DNA of 17,652 nucleotides from CAZAGT01 sp964484515 (GTDB taxonomy: Bacteria; Desulfobacterota; DSM-4660; Desulfatiglandales; HGW-15): the NCBI GenBank assembly GCA_964484515.1, contig CAZAGT010000068.1:1-17652 (forward strand). The letters are read 5' to 3'. A program made the translations under genes and the position numbers. Under the pieces are notes generated by a model, which made no database searches, was not told the DNA's origin, and saw nothing but the letters and a program-made list of their open reading frames with translations. Shown here piece by piece: positions 6,436 to 13,938 of the stretch (position 1 is its first letter; every line of letters begins with the position of its first letter).

Positions 6436-6807
6436 TTGTATGAATTGAAAGTCATTTCCAGCATTGCCGCCGCCCACCAGCTGAGGGGCGTTGAGGGGAA
6501 GTGCGAAGCGTTGCACGGACACAACTGGAAGGTCGAGGTCTTTGTCCAGGGTGAAGAGTTGGGGGCCGACGGCCTGCTGCTTGATTTCAAATGGATCAAG
6601 AGGGCCACGGAAAAGGCTTTACAGGAGCTTGATCACAAGTTCCTGAACGAACTGGAAGCCTTTGACGGTCTCAACCCGTCCTCCGAGAATCTCGCGCGCC
6701 ATATCCTCGAATCCATCCGCGAGCAGCTTGACCAGGAAAACGTCAGCGTCAGCAAGGTTACGGTCTGGGAATCGGACACAGCGGCGGCCACATTTGAACC
6801 AACCTGA
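6436..6807 (+). CDS. queD: 6-carboxy-5,6,7,8-tetrahydropterin synthase-like protein (QueD/PTPS family)
   Basis: 123-residue member of the 6-pyruvoyltetrahydropterin synthase family. QueD converts dihydroneopterin triphosphate to 6-carboxytetrahydropterin, the second step from GTP to the queuosine precursor preQ0. Zinc ligands are His14, His27 and His29; the QueD-specific catalytic Cys23 sits in the CxxxHGH motif (CEALHGHNW). Later family landmarks are LDHKFLN (65-71), NPSSEN (80-85) and the C-terminal VWESDTAAATF. I start at the TTG at 6436, because it yields the family-typical N-terminus (YELKVISSIAAAHQL), AGGA lies nine bases upstream, and no ATG or GTG fits as well; the frame does extend further upstream inside the zinc-ribbon gene. 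No other queuosine genes are in view. Function in queuosine rather than another pterin is inferred from the CxxxHGH motif. Confidence 0.85.
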   Translation: MYELKVISSIAAAHQLRGVEGKCEALHGHNWKVEVFVQGEELGADGLLLDFKWIKRATEKALQELDHKFLNELEAFDGLNPSSENLARHILESIREQLDQENVSVSKVTVWESDTAAATFEPT

Positions 6808-6936
6808 TCGACTCCTCGTTCGGGATACCACCTCAGATTCGAACGTTCTGCGCCATGATGACAAAAACGGCAGTGGAGGCGGTGGCAAGCAAATGAGACG
6901 CAGGACGTCCTCCGCCACGATGGCCTCTCAACAGTA

Positions 6937-7686
6937 ATGCGCACGATCGCCTTTATCCCAGCAAGGTATGAGTCCAAACGCTTTCCGGGCAAACCCCTAG
7001 CCCGCATTGGCGGCAAACCTATGATCCAGCACGTCTATCAACGTGCTCTGGCCTGCCACGAGATCACCGAGGTTTTCGTCCTTACGGACGATGAAAGGAT
7101 TTCCAATTGCGTTACCGGTTTCGAGGGCCAGGCCCTGCTTACCCCCACGAACCTCCCTTCGGGCACAGACCGGATCGCCCATGCCGTTGCGCAGATGGAG
7201 TTGAGCGGTGAGGACATCGTCGTGAATATTCAGGGGGACCAACCCCTTTTCCATTCCGCAGCCCCGAAAGACCTCATCAAGCCGCTCCGAGACGACCCCG
7301 ACGTGCGTATGACGACCCTGAAATACAGGATCAAAGACGAAAGCGAGATCGAAGATCCGAAGCATGTCAAGGTCGTCACTAACGAGAGAGGGTTTGCCCT
7401 TTATTTCTCTCGATCCCCGATCCCCTTTTTCCGCGATGCAGAATCCCGTCGGATCTACTACAAACACCTCGGGTTTTACGCCTATCGGGTAGGGACTCTG
7501 AGGGATCTCTTGCGCCTTGCCATCCGACCGCTCGAGTCCGCCGAGAAACTGGAACAACTGCGGGCCCTCGAACATGGAATTGAGATCAAGGTGGTTGAAA
7601 CGAGCTTCGACTCCTTTGAGGTGGATACGCCTGAAGATATACTGGAAGCAGAAGCGCGGCTTAGAGCAGAAACAGTCCGCCCGTGA
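6937..7686 (+). CDS. kdsB: 3-deoxy-manno-octulosonate cytidylyltransferase (CMP-Kdo synthetase)
   Basis: 249-residue cytosolic enzyme that activates Kdo with CTP to give CMP-Kdo for the lipopolysaccharide inner core. The family signature IPARYESKRFPGKPL (7-21) forms the nucleotide-binding loop. Further landmarks are LPSGTDRIAHA (SGTDR at 75-79), NIQGDQPLF with Mg2+-binding Asp101, YFSRSPIPFFR, and HLGFYAYR. The C-terminal EVDTPEDILEAE carries the second conserved acidic metal site. Length matches the family. The ATG lacks a strong ribosome site and is separated by 129 bases from the queD-like gene; I saw no other gene in that gap. recJ begins three bases after the kdsB stop, so these two are translationally coupled. 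This is the best evidence in the window for a Gram-negative envelope. Confidence 0.95.
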   Translation: MRTIAFIPARYESKRFPGKPLARIGGKPMIQHVYQRALACHEITEVFVLTDDERISNCVTGFEGQALLTPTNLPSGTDRIAHAVAQMELSGEDIVVNIQGDQPLFHSAAPKDLIKPLRDDPDVRMTTLKYRIKDESEIEDPKHVKVVTNERGFALYFSRSPIPFFRDAESRRIYYKHLGFYAYRVGTLRDLLRLAIRPLESAEKLEQLRALEHGIEIKVVETSFDSFEVDTPEDILEAEARLRAETVRP

Positions 7687-7689
7687 TCC

Positions 7690-9429
7690 ATGAAGAAGAT
7701 ATGGCGACTTAGACCCCCCTCATCCCATGCTCCACAGCTCGCCCGTGAAGCGGGGCTATCCCTCCTGGAGGCCCAACTACTGATTCATCGCGGCATATCC
7801 GACCCGAACAAGGCCCGCTCCTTTTTGTCCCCCAGACTTTCCCAGCTGCTCGATCCGATGCTGTTGAAAGACATGGACAGGGCCGTGGCATCCATCCTGA
7901 AAGCCGTTGAGGATCGACGCCCGATTACGATCTACGGCGATTTTGACGTCGACGGGCTTACGGCCACCGCCCTTTTACTGCGGTTCTTCAAGAGTATAGA
8001 AATTCCTGCCTCCGCCTACATCCCCAATCGTCTCGATGAGGGATACGGGCTTCATCCTGCCGCCGTCACGAAGATCGCCCGGCAAGGCCCCGGACTGCTT
8101 GTCACGGTCGACTGCGGTATCGCCAACCGTGAAGAGATCGCTCTGGCCAAGAGCTTGGGGTTGGAGGTGGTAGTGACCGACCATCATCGTCTGCCGGGCG
8201 ATTTTGAGGCGATCTGCCCCGCGGTTAATCCCCAGCGTCCGGATTCGCAGTTCCCCTGTCGGCACTTATCCGGCGCCGGACTCGCCTTTTTTCTGGCCAT
8301 TGCCTTGAGGGCCGCCATGCGAAAGAGGGCTTGGTTTCGCAATCGTCCCGAGCCGGACCTTAAGGACTATTTGATTCTGGTTGCCCTTGGAACGGTCGCT
8401 GACATGGCTCCGCTGGTTGATCAGAACAGGATCCTGGTCTCGTCCGGATTGCGGCGAATGGACCCGACCCTTTGGCCGGGGATAGAGGCTCTCCAGGAGG
8501 TGGCTGGCATCAGGGTCGGGGCACCACTCAGATCAGAGGAGTTGGCCTTCACTTGGGCACCGCGACTCAACGCGCCGGGGAGGCTGGGAGCGGCCGATGT
8601 CGCGCTCCGGGTCCTCACCAGCCGGGAACGATCCATCGCGAAGGTCGCAGCCGATGAAATCAACCGTTTGAACCAACGTCGCCAGGCGATTGAGCGAAAG
8701 GTCCTCATTGACGTTGAGAGCCAGCTTGCGTCGGCGGGGAATCTGGCGCATCAGCGGACGTTGATCCTCGCGGGTACGGACTGGCACAGGGGAGTCCTCG
8801 GGATTGTGGCCGCCAGACTCGTGAACCGTCTGCATCGGCCCACACTGGTTATGAGCGTCAATGGGCACCTCGCCTACGGCTCGGGCAGAAGTATTGCGGG
8901 CTTCAACCTCCATCGGGCCCTCTCAAGAAGCGCCCGCCTCTTCAGGAAATTCGGCGGACACGATCATGCGGCGGGGTTTACGCTCGAAACCAATCGGATT
9001 GCGGATCTCAGGAGGGAGCTGGAGGCCTATGCCCGTTGCGAGCTGAGCAAGGAGCAGCTGACCCCCGAGGTCATCGTTGATGCCGAAGTGACGTTGGCGG
9101 AAATGACCCGCGAACGCGTCGCGGCCATTCGCTCGTTGTCTCCTTTTGGACCTGGGAACCCCGAGCCCTTATTCTATGCGTCGTCGGTGGAGGTCCTGCG
9201 ATCTCAGGCGGTGCGGGAAAGACACTTGCGGTTGCGGTTGCGGCAAGGCGACGCGGTGGTGGAGGCCATCGGCTTCGACTTATCAAACGGGGCTCCCAGG
9301 AAAGGGGACCGAATCGATGTGGTCTTTACGCCGGACATCAACCTGTGGCGAGGCAACGAGAAGATCCAATTGAGGCTGGAAGATCTGGCGGTCGCAGGTA
9401 AACACTCACGATTGGTTCGAGAGCTGTAA
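7690..9429 (+). CDS. recJ: Single-stranded-DNA-specific exonuclease RecJ
   Basis: 579-residue 5'-3' ssDNA exonuclease used in recombination and mismatch repair. The DHH catalytic domain shows motif I YGDFDVDG (Asp84, Asp86, Asp88), VTVDCGI (Asp140) and the name-giving VTDHH (Asp163-His164-His165). The downstream TVADMAPL carries the next conserved Asp, and the DHHA1 domain has GSGRSIAGFNLHRAL and FGGHDHAAGFTL. The C-terminal OB-like domain (from about residue 460) includes the family's SPFGPGNPEPLF. All catalytic motifs are intact and the length is typical of the family. It begins 3 bases after kdsB and is followed within 120 bases by a terminator that shares bases with a dispersed palindrome. 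Confidence 0.96.
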   Translation: MKKIWRLRPPSSHAPQLAREAGLSLLEAQLLIHRGISDPNKARSFLSPRLSQLLDPMLLKDMDRAVASILKAVEDRRPITIYGDFDVDGLTATALLLRFFKSIEIPASAYIPNRLDEGYGLHPAAVTKIARQGPGLLVTVDCGIANREEIALAKSLGLEVVVTDHHRLPGDFEAICPAVNPQRPDSQFPCRHLSGAGLAFFLAIALRAAMRKRAWFRNRPEPDLKDYLILVALGTVADMAPLVDQNRILVSSGLRRMDPTLWPGIEALQEVAGIRVGAPLRSEELAFTWAPRLNAPGRLGAADVALRVLTSRERSIAKVAADEINRLNQRRQAIERKVLIDVESQLASAGNLAHQRTLILAGTDWHRGVLGIVAARLVNRLHRPTLVMSVNGHLAYGSGRSIAGFNLHRALSRSARLFRKFGGHDHAAGFTLETNRIADLRRELEAYARCELSKEQLTPEVIVDAEVTLAEMTRERVAAIRSLSPFGPGNPEPLFYASSVEVLRSQAVRERHLRLRLRQGDAVVEAIGFDLSNGAPRKGDRIDVVFTPDINLWRGNEKIQLRLEDLAVAGKHSRLVREL

Positions 9430-9430
9430 G

Positions 9431-9556
9431 GAGGCTGTCGGAAAACGCCTATCTACTGCGTTACCCTCATCCCTCGTCACTGCGGCGTACTCTCTATGTA
9501 CGCCTCATTCCTCGGGATTTCGGAAGCCTTGCATCTGGACATTTTCCGACAGCCTC
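9431..9556. repeat. 126-bp nested palindromic repeat
   Basis: The outer arms GAGGCTGTCGGAAAA (9431-9445) and TTTTCCGACAGCCTC (9542-9556) are perfect 15-bp reverse complements. A central hairpin GGCGTAC (9484-9490) / GTACGCC (9498-9504) with a seven-base loop sits at the middle of the element. The intervening parts pair imperfectly, so the whole segment can fold into one long cruciform. It starts two bases after the recJ stop, between convergent genes. The form recalls dispersed palindromic repeats common in delta-proteobacterial genomes (my recollection, not checked). There is no coding content. Confidence 0.75.
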
Positions 9557-9572
9557 TCAGCTGCGGGTTTTT
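9546..9572 (+). terminator. Intrinsic terminator of the kdsB-recJ unit
   Basis: CCG-(A)-CAGC at 9546-9553 pairs with GCTG-CGG at 9560-9566 around loop CTCTCA, a seven-pair stem with one bulged A. It is followed directly by GTTTTT. The left half of the stem is the right arm of the palindromic repeat, so the repeat itself contributes the terminator. Confidence 0.55.
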
Positions 9573-9596
9573 CGGGAGTCTAAAAAAGTGCCTTCT

Positions 9597-10079
9597 CTAT
9601 TTAACGAAGATCTTGGCGGCCGACTCTATATCTTCAGGCGAGAAGACAAAGAGGGATTTCTTGCCGCCGGGGAGGGCGGAGCCGTAGACATAGTTGATAT
9701 TGATGTCCTCTTGACCGAACTTCTCAGCCATCTTTGCCAACGTACCGGGTCGGTTGTCGATCTCGAGGGCAACGACCGGGACGATGTCAAAGAGGTAGCC
9801 GCTCTTGGATAGCGTATCGATGGCTTGGTCCGTCTGATCCACCAGCAGACGGATGAGCGCAAAATCAGCGGAATCCTTCTTCATCGAGCCATAGGAGGCT
9901 GCCGGCGCAATTCGCTTCAAGGATTTCCCTCTCGCCTTGAAAAGCGCTTGCACATAGGCTGAGGCATCCTGAATGGTCAGGGCGTCTATGTTGATGCGTG
10001 CCTTGGCCAAGGTGCCGGCCAATCGACCCAACTCCCCCGGGGCGTTGCGCAGGAAGAGTTGGATCTCGGTTCTCACCAT
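9597..10079 (-). CDS. Tandem ACT-domain protein
   Basis: 160 residues forming two ACT domains. The first begins TEIQLFLRNAPGELGRLAGTLAKARINIDAL and the second VVALEIDNRPGTLAKMAEKFGQEDININYVYG, each with the ligand-site 'N.PG.L..la..l....inI' pattern. ACT domains bind amino acids or other small ligands at their dimer interface; with no catalytic domain this is probably a regulator or sensor, as in the stand-alone tandem-ACT family (COG4747). The start overlaps the hflC stop by seven bases (ATGGTGA), with GGAGG in the end of hflC as ribosome site, so its translation is coupled to the HflKC complex. Ligand unknown. It is convergent to recJ; no strong terminator of its own is visible. Confidence 0.85.
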   Translation of the reverse strand: MVRTEIQLFLRNAPGELGRLAGTLAKARINIDALTIQDASAYVQALFKARGKSLKRIAPAASYGSMKKDSADFALIRLLVDQTDQAIDTLSKSGYLFDIVPVVALEIDNRPGTLAKMAEKFGQEDININYVYGSALPGGKKSLFVFSPEDIESAAKIFVK

Positions 10080-11062
10080 CTGGAGGCCTCCTGGCTCCCG
10101 TCCGAGACCGCGGGTCGGTCTCCCTTAAAGCCGCGGTAATCTTTGAGGTACTTCAAGAACTCAGAATCGGTCGATAGGATAAGGTCGCTGTCTTTGTCCA
10201 TAGTCGTTTTGTATATTTCAAGGGTCTGCAAAAAAGAATAGAATTCAGGATCACGACCAAAGGCCTCCGCATAGATTCTCGTGGCCTCGGCGTCCGCCTT
10301 GCCCTTGATTTCTTGGGCCTGGCGATAAGCGCTCGAATTGATCAACTTCAATTCCTTTTCCATATCGCCCTCGATCTTGCGGGCCTCCCCCTTCCCTTCG
10401 GAGCGAAACTTCTCGGCAATCTGCTTCCTTTCCGCGATCATCCGGCTGTAGACCGACTGCCGAACCTCCTCCACGTAGTTCAAGCGCTTGATCTTGACGT
10501 CCACCAGCTCGATCCCGAATTTCTCCAGCTTGGGTTGGGCCTGATCCATGATCCCTTTGGTGATCTTCGGACGACCCATCTTGACTTCACCCAGGGGACT
10601 GGTCTCTTTGACCTGATCCACCCCCTCCTCAAAGGTGTCCAATTCGCGGTTCGTGCTTCGGACGGTCTCGATAAGCGGGTAGGACGTCACGAAATTGCGG
10701 ACGGCAGAGTCGATGATATCGTCAAGACGTGCCAGGGCCCCGACTTCGTTGTTTACGGTCTGAAAGAAGGCCAAGGGATCAACGATCTTCCATCGCGCAA
10801 ATGTATCCACATAGATAAATGTCTTATCTAGGGTCGGGATTTGGCCGGGATCCCCATCCCATTCGAGAAGATTCTTGGGGAAATAATTTGCCCGCTGAAC
10901 CAAAGGTATCCTGAAGTAGAGGCCGGGGTCGACCTTCGGTTTTCCCACCGGCTTCCCAAACTGAGTAATGACCACCTGTTCCGTCTCATCCACGATATAT
11001 ATTGATCCGAACAGGATGATGAGTAAAACGGCAAGCGGAATGATCAAGGTCTTGTAGTTCAC
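10073..11062 (-). CDS. hflC: HflC, SPFH-domain subunit of the FtsH modulator complex
   Basis: 329-residue membrane protein: an N-terminal anchor (residues about 5-24, TLIIPLAVLLIILFGSIYIV), then the SPFH/band-7 domain opening VDETEQVVITQFGKPVG with DPGLYFRIPLVQ, and a charged helical, probably coiled-coil region from about residue 190 (EEVRQSVYSRMIAERKQIAE onward). HflC pairs with HflK on the periplasmic side and surrounds the FtsH protease, limiting degradation of membrane substrates. The start is GTG (11062), overlapping the hflK stop by four bases (GTGA), with AGGAGG just upstream. Length and order (hflK then hflC) match the family. The C-terminus overlaps the ACT gene. Confidence 0.93.
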   Translation of the reverse strand: MNYKTLIIPLAVLLIILFGSIYIVDETEQVVITQFGKPVGKPKVDPGLYFRIPLVQRANYFPKNLLEWDGDPGQIPTLDKTFIYVDTFARWKIVDPLAFFQTVNNEVGALARLDDIIDSAVRNFVTSYPLIETVRSTNRELDTFEEGVDQVKETSPLGEVKMGRPKITKGIMDQAQPKLEKFGIELVDVKIKRLNYVEEVRQSVYSRMIAERKQIAEKFRSEGKGEARKIEGDMEKELKLINSSAYRQAQEIKGKADAEATRIYAEAFGRDPEFYSFLQTLEIYKTTMDKDSDLILSTDSEFLKYLKDYRGFKGDRPAVSDGSQEASRW

Positions 11063-12102
11063 TGGCCTCCTCCTTGGGACTGGCCCAGATTGAGAAGCGG
11101 AACCAGGTTCTTCTGCTCTGCGTCCATGAAGTATTTGTTGCCGAGCTTCGGGAATATGGCGCTCAAGGCCTCAAGGTACAGCCGCCGCTTGGTGACGTCC
11201 TTGGCCTTGGCGTATTCCTCGTACTGGGCCAGGAACCGGGCGGCATCACCCTTGCCCCGGTTGACCCGATCCACGGCATAACCTTCCGCTTCCTTGATCG
11301 TCTTCTCGGCTGCTCCGCGGGCCTGGGGAATGAGTTTGTTGTATTGCTCGCGGGCTTGGTAGATCATTTTTTCTTTTTCTTGAACGGCCTGATTGACTTC
11401 GTTAAAGGACGGCTGGACCGGCTCAGGGACATTCGTCTTTTTCATCTCGATCGTCGTCACCTTAATCCCCGTCTCGGCCTCATCCAGCTCTTTTTGAAGG
11501 AGTTCTTCGGCCTGGCCCGCAATCTCCTCCCGCTTGCTGATGACTTCATTGATGCTTCTGTCGCCCACGACCGAGCGCATGGTGGCCTCGGAGAGATCCC
11601 TCAGCGTACTCCTGACATCGCGGACCTTGAAGAGATACTTGTATGGATCCTTGATGCGGAATTGTACAATCCAGGGAACCACGGCCACATTGAGATCCCC
11701 TGTGAGCATCAGCGATTCGTTCAGGTACGCCGACCCGGATGCATAGCGGGTGCGCACGCCCGCCTGGATCGTGCGAAAGCCGAATTCCTCCTTGTAGACA
11801 TAGCGCACCTTTACCTTGGTCACTTTTTCAATGCCGCGCGGCAGCTTGAAGTTGAGACCCGGTGGAGTCGTTCGGACGTACTTTCCAAACCTTTGAACGA
11901 CCCCGACCTCGTCGACCGCTACTGTATAGATCATTGAAGAGGCCAAGTAGAAGACGAGGATGGCGACGATGATCAGCCAAATCCCCGGAAATTTTCCCTT
12001 GGCCCCTCTGACCCTTTTTAGGATCTCATCCACCTGGGGCGGTGGGCCGCCGCCGGCGCGGGGTTTCTTTTGTTGCTGCAGTTTTTCCCAATCCCAAGCC
12101 AT
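11059..12102 (-). CDS. hflK: HflK, SPFH-domain subunit of the FtsH modulator complex
   Basis: 347 residues. A glycine/proline-rich cytoplasmic N-terminus typical of HflK (MAWDWEKLQQQKKPRAGGGPPP) precedes a single membrane segment (about 39-60). The SPFH domain opens VDEVGVVQRFGKYVRTTPPGLNFKLP, and VVGDRSINEVISKREEI leads into a long charged coiled-coil region. The polar tail LLNLGQSQGGGQ ends the protein. It assembles with HflC into a membrane cage around FtsH. A good promoter lies 44-72 bases upstream of the ATG at 12102; the ribosome site is weak (GGGGG about seven bases upstream). It is divergent from the DUF721 gene across a 121-bp gap, and is the first gene of hflK-hflC-ACT. Confidence 0.94.
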   Translation of the reverse strand: MAWDWEKLQQQKKPRAGGGPPPQVDEILKRVRGAKGKFPGIWLIIVAILVFYLASSMIYTVAVDEVGVVQRFGKYVRTTPPGLNFKLPRGIEKVTKVKVRYVYKEEFGFRTIQAGVRTRYASGSAYLNESLMLTGDLNVAVVPWIVQFRIKDPYKYLFKVRDVRSTLRDLSEATMRSVVGDRSINEVISKREEIAGQAEELLQKELDEAETGIKVTTIEMKKTNVPEPVQPSFNEVNQAVQEKEKMIYQAREQYNKLIPQARGAAEKTIKEAEGYAVDRVNRGKGDAARFLAQYEEYAKAKDVTKRRLYLEALSAIFPKLGNKYFMDAEQKNLVPLLNLGQSQGGGQ

Positions 12103-12145
12103 CTAAGGCCCCCAAATGTCATTTGATATTGAAATAAACGCTATA

Positions 12146-12174
12146 AAGATATAGGGTAACGGCGCTTTCGTCAA
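12146..12174 (-). promoter_or_regulatory. Sigma-70-type promoter for hflK-hflC-ACT
   Basis: Minus strand: -35 TTGACG (12174-12169, five of six), 17-base spacer, -10 TATCTT (12151-12146, four of six). The hflK ATG lies about 44 bases downstream, leaving a leader of roughly 35 bases. No operator symmetry was seen and nothing resembling a heat-shock sigma-32 promoter. Confidence 0.55.
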
Positions 12175-12223
12175 GATGCAAACGGTCCATCGATGGCATA
12201 CTCAATGGCTTATCTGAGACGCG

Positions 12224-12532
12224 ATGTCTGAAGAAAAAGGGACTCTCGTCCCTCTCAAAGACGTGATCACTTCACTGCTGGAGGACTCCAGGCTCCCCTT
12301 CAATCCGGCAGACGCACAGATCTGGGAGGTCTGGCAGGATGTCGTGGGCCAAGCGATTGCAAGGCACGCCCATCCGGCATGGATCAAGGATGCCCGCCTA
12401 CGGGTCACGGTCTCCGACCCTATTTGGATCCAAGAATTGAAATTCCTGGGAAATGACATCAAGGCCAAACTGAATCAGAAATTGGGCCGGAACGCTGTGA
12501 ATACGATCGAGTTCAGGTTGGGCGCGAGATAG
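12224..12532 (+). CDS. DUF721/DciA-like protein
   Basis: 102 residues. The pattern IWEVWQDVVGQAIARHAHPAWIKDARLRVTVSDPIWIQELKFL and the end VNTIEFRLG match DUF721, the family of DciA: a Trp before 'VG..ia.ha.P', 'g.L.V.V.d..W..EL', then 'I..i.fr.G'. DciA loads the replicative helicase DnaB in bacteria lacking DnaC/DnaI. This short form has only the KH-like core, and whether it is the functional helicase loader here is inference. The ribosome site is weak and no strong promoter is seen in the 121-bp gap shared with hflK. Its 3' end overlaps the convergent methyltransferase gene by 20 bases. Confidence 0.75.
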   Translation: MSEEKGTLVPLKDVITSLLEDSRLPFNPADAQIWEVWQDVVGQAIARHAHPAWIKDARLRVTVSDPIWIQELKFLGNDIKAKLNQKLGRNAVNTIEFRLGAR

Positions 12533-13244
12533 TCAAATGGCCATTATCGAAGCGGGGCGGGAGGAGTTTTAGACCCTTTCCGCCCTGCAAATGGGCCTCG
12601 ATGAGGACGCGTCTTCCCTCGGACCGAGGCCCGGGATATATGAACTCCATCCTCTTGGGCTCGAGATCGAAGCCCCTCATTTTCACCAATAGATCTACAA
12701 TCCTCTCCGCCGGGTAAATCATCGCAAGCCGGCCCGCTACCCTCAATAGCTTTCTCGACGCTTCGAGGACGTCGTCAATGACGGCAAGCATTTCATGGCG
12801 CGCGATGGCCTTTTGGGGATCGGGGTTGACGCGGCCGCTCTCCTTTTCTTGGTAAGGAGGATTACACACGACCACATCAACCGACGATGGCTTGAGGGGC
12901 GGATGGCGGATATCTCCTAGAATGACCGACGCCCGATCCTGATAGCCGTTGAGAACCACGTTTCGCGCCGACTGTGAAGCGAGCTCGCTCTGGATCTCTA
13001 GACCATAGACATAGCCTGGGGACTTTCTATCAAGCAGAAGCAACGCTACGATGCCACAGCCGGTTCCGAGATCGACGACGGTGTCGTCCGGCTTGACCGT
13101 GACGAACTCGGCAAGCAAGAGGGCATCAGCGGAAAAGCGATACCCATTCACGGACTGAATGACTCTCAAGCGACCGTCACTGATAGCATCAATCGACTCA
13201 CCCGCTCTTAGGTCGATATCAGGGGAGTTCATCGTTTTGGTCAC
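12513..13244 (-). CDS. TrmN6-like tRNA1(Val) (adenine-N6)-methyltransferase
   Basis: 243-residue SAM-dependent methyltransferase. The N-terminal DGRLRVIQSVNGYRFSADALLLAEFV (23-48) is characteristic of the YfiC/TrmN6 group that methylates A37 of tRNA1(Val). Motif I is VVDLGTGCGIV (56-66), Glu83 ends the next strand, a GD motif (110-111) follows, and the NPPY adenine-N6 catalytic motif is at 128-131. The frame opens with GTG at 13244 (GAGG about 11 bases upstream); an ATG four codons later at 13232 is an alternative start. The protein resembles TrmN6 across its whole length, but substrate within the N6-adenine family is inferred. Its stop lies inside the end of the DUF721 gene. Confidence 0.8.
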   Translation of the reverse strand: MTKTMNSPDIDLRAGESIDAISDGRLRVIQSVNGYRFSADALLLAEFVTVKPDDTVVDLGTGCGIVALLLLDRKSPGYVYGLEIQSELASQSARNVVLNGYQDRASVILGDIRHPPLKPSSVDVVVCNPPYQEKESGRVNPDPQKAIARHEMLAVIDDVLEASRKLLRVAGRLAMIYPAERIVDLLVKMRGFDLEPKRMEFIYPGPRSEGRRVLIEAHLQGGKGLKLLPPRFDNGHLTISRPT

Positions 13245-13938
13245 TTCGAAGACGACCTCTATTCTGTTGGGATATCGATTCCCTCCATGATCGGCCGCCC
13301 GAACCTGGATTCCTTGCTCACATCTCGAGGACCGAACCCCGACGACCGATGAGACCGTTACAGGCGGCGCAGGAACGCGCGATCCGACCTGCTTTAAGGC
13401 CCCGGGGACCCGTTACTTTATCCTACGTGACGACCAGTAAGATCGTGCCGGCGACTCGAGTGGGTGTCTGCCGCGACAATGGCCTTCACTCCGGCTTCAT
13501 GATAGTCTAAGTTGTCTCAGTCTTCCAGGGTCTCCTAGGTTGTGATCACCCGGACGATAGAGAATCCGAGCCTCAGGGGGCTGGTCTCCGCCTAGGCGCT
13601 TGGCGGATCCCTGCTCTGATATCATAAATCCGAAGCACGAAATCTTAAAGTCGAAACGGTTCGACAGGCTCACCGCCCTGAGCAGAGTCGAAGGGCAATA
13701 TCGAATGACCGAAATCTCAATGACCCAAGCCGTGTGGCATAACTCTCTGTTCCATAAGCACCCTGTGGTTCGATTGCTTCTGTCATTTGGACATTCGGGC
13801 TTCGGATTTGTTTCGAATTTCGATATTCGAATTTCGGATTTGACGCTGATACTCCCTTACACGACGTTGCCGGTGAAATATGAGTGCGACCATAGGAGGT
13901 GGTTTCCTACGAAGAAATGAAACCGGAGGGTGCCAAGC
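13245..13938. other. 690-bp gene-free region, right half made of dispersed-repeat motifs
   Basis: Between the methyltransferase start (minus) and the amidohydrolase start (plus). The left part (13245-13620) shows no convincing frame, tRNA or strong promoter. The right part holds the repeat at 13626-13847, described separately. Just before the amidohydrolase, AGGAGG and TTTCCT around 13892-13910 could form a small hairpin, and the gene's own ribosome site is GGAGGG at 13925-13930. Confidence 0.5.
13626..13847. repeat. Composite intergenic repeat with TTCGA-rich palindromes
   Basis: AAATCCGAAGC (13626-13636) is the exact reverse complement of GCTTCGGATTT (13799-13809). Inside, TTCGAC (13660-13665) and GCTCA (13668-13672) pair with TGAGC (13679-13683) and GTCGAA (13687-13692) to form an interrupted hairpin. 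The right side, 13810-13840, is a run of TTCGAATTTCGATATTCGAA-type palindromes. The phrasing 'TTCGACAGGCTCACC...CTGAGC..AGTCGAAGG' resembles a dispersed bacterial repeat I recall from environmental genomes, but I cannot confirm copies elsewhere. No coding content. Confidence 0.55.

Noticed and set aside
6808..6936. Possible small gene or tRNA between the queD-like gene and kdsB
   Set aside because: A TTCGAA occurs, but no acceptor stem or cloverleaf forms around it; the only frames are tiny or extend from within queD.
11074..11937. 287-codon plus-strand frame opposite hflK
   Set aside because: Fully antisense to a complete HflK homologue; a long antisense frame is expected from codon bias and shows no family motif. 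The same holds for 10313-10831 opposite hflC and 6997-7575 opposite kdsB.
13600..13920. 106-codon plus-strand frame before the amidohydrolase
   Set aside because: It is composed almost entirely of the palindromic repeat sequence and lacks a ribosome site.
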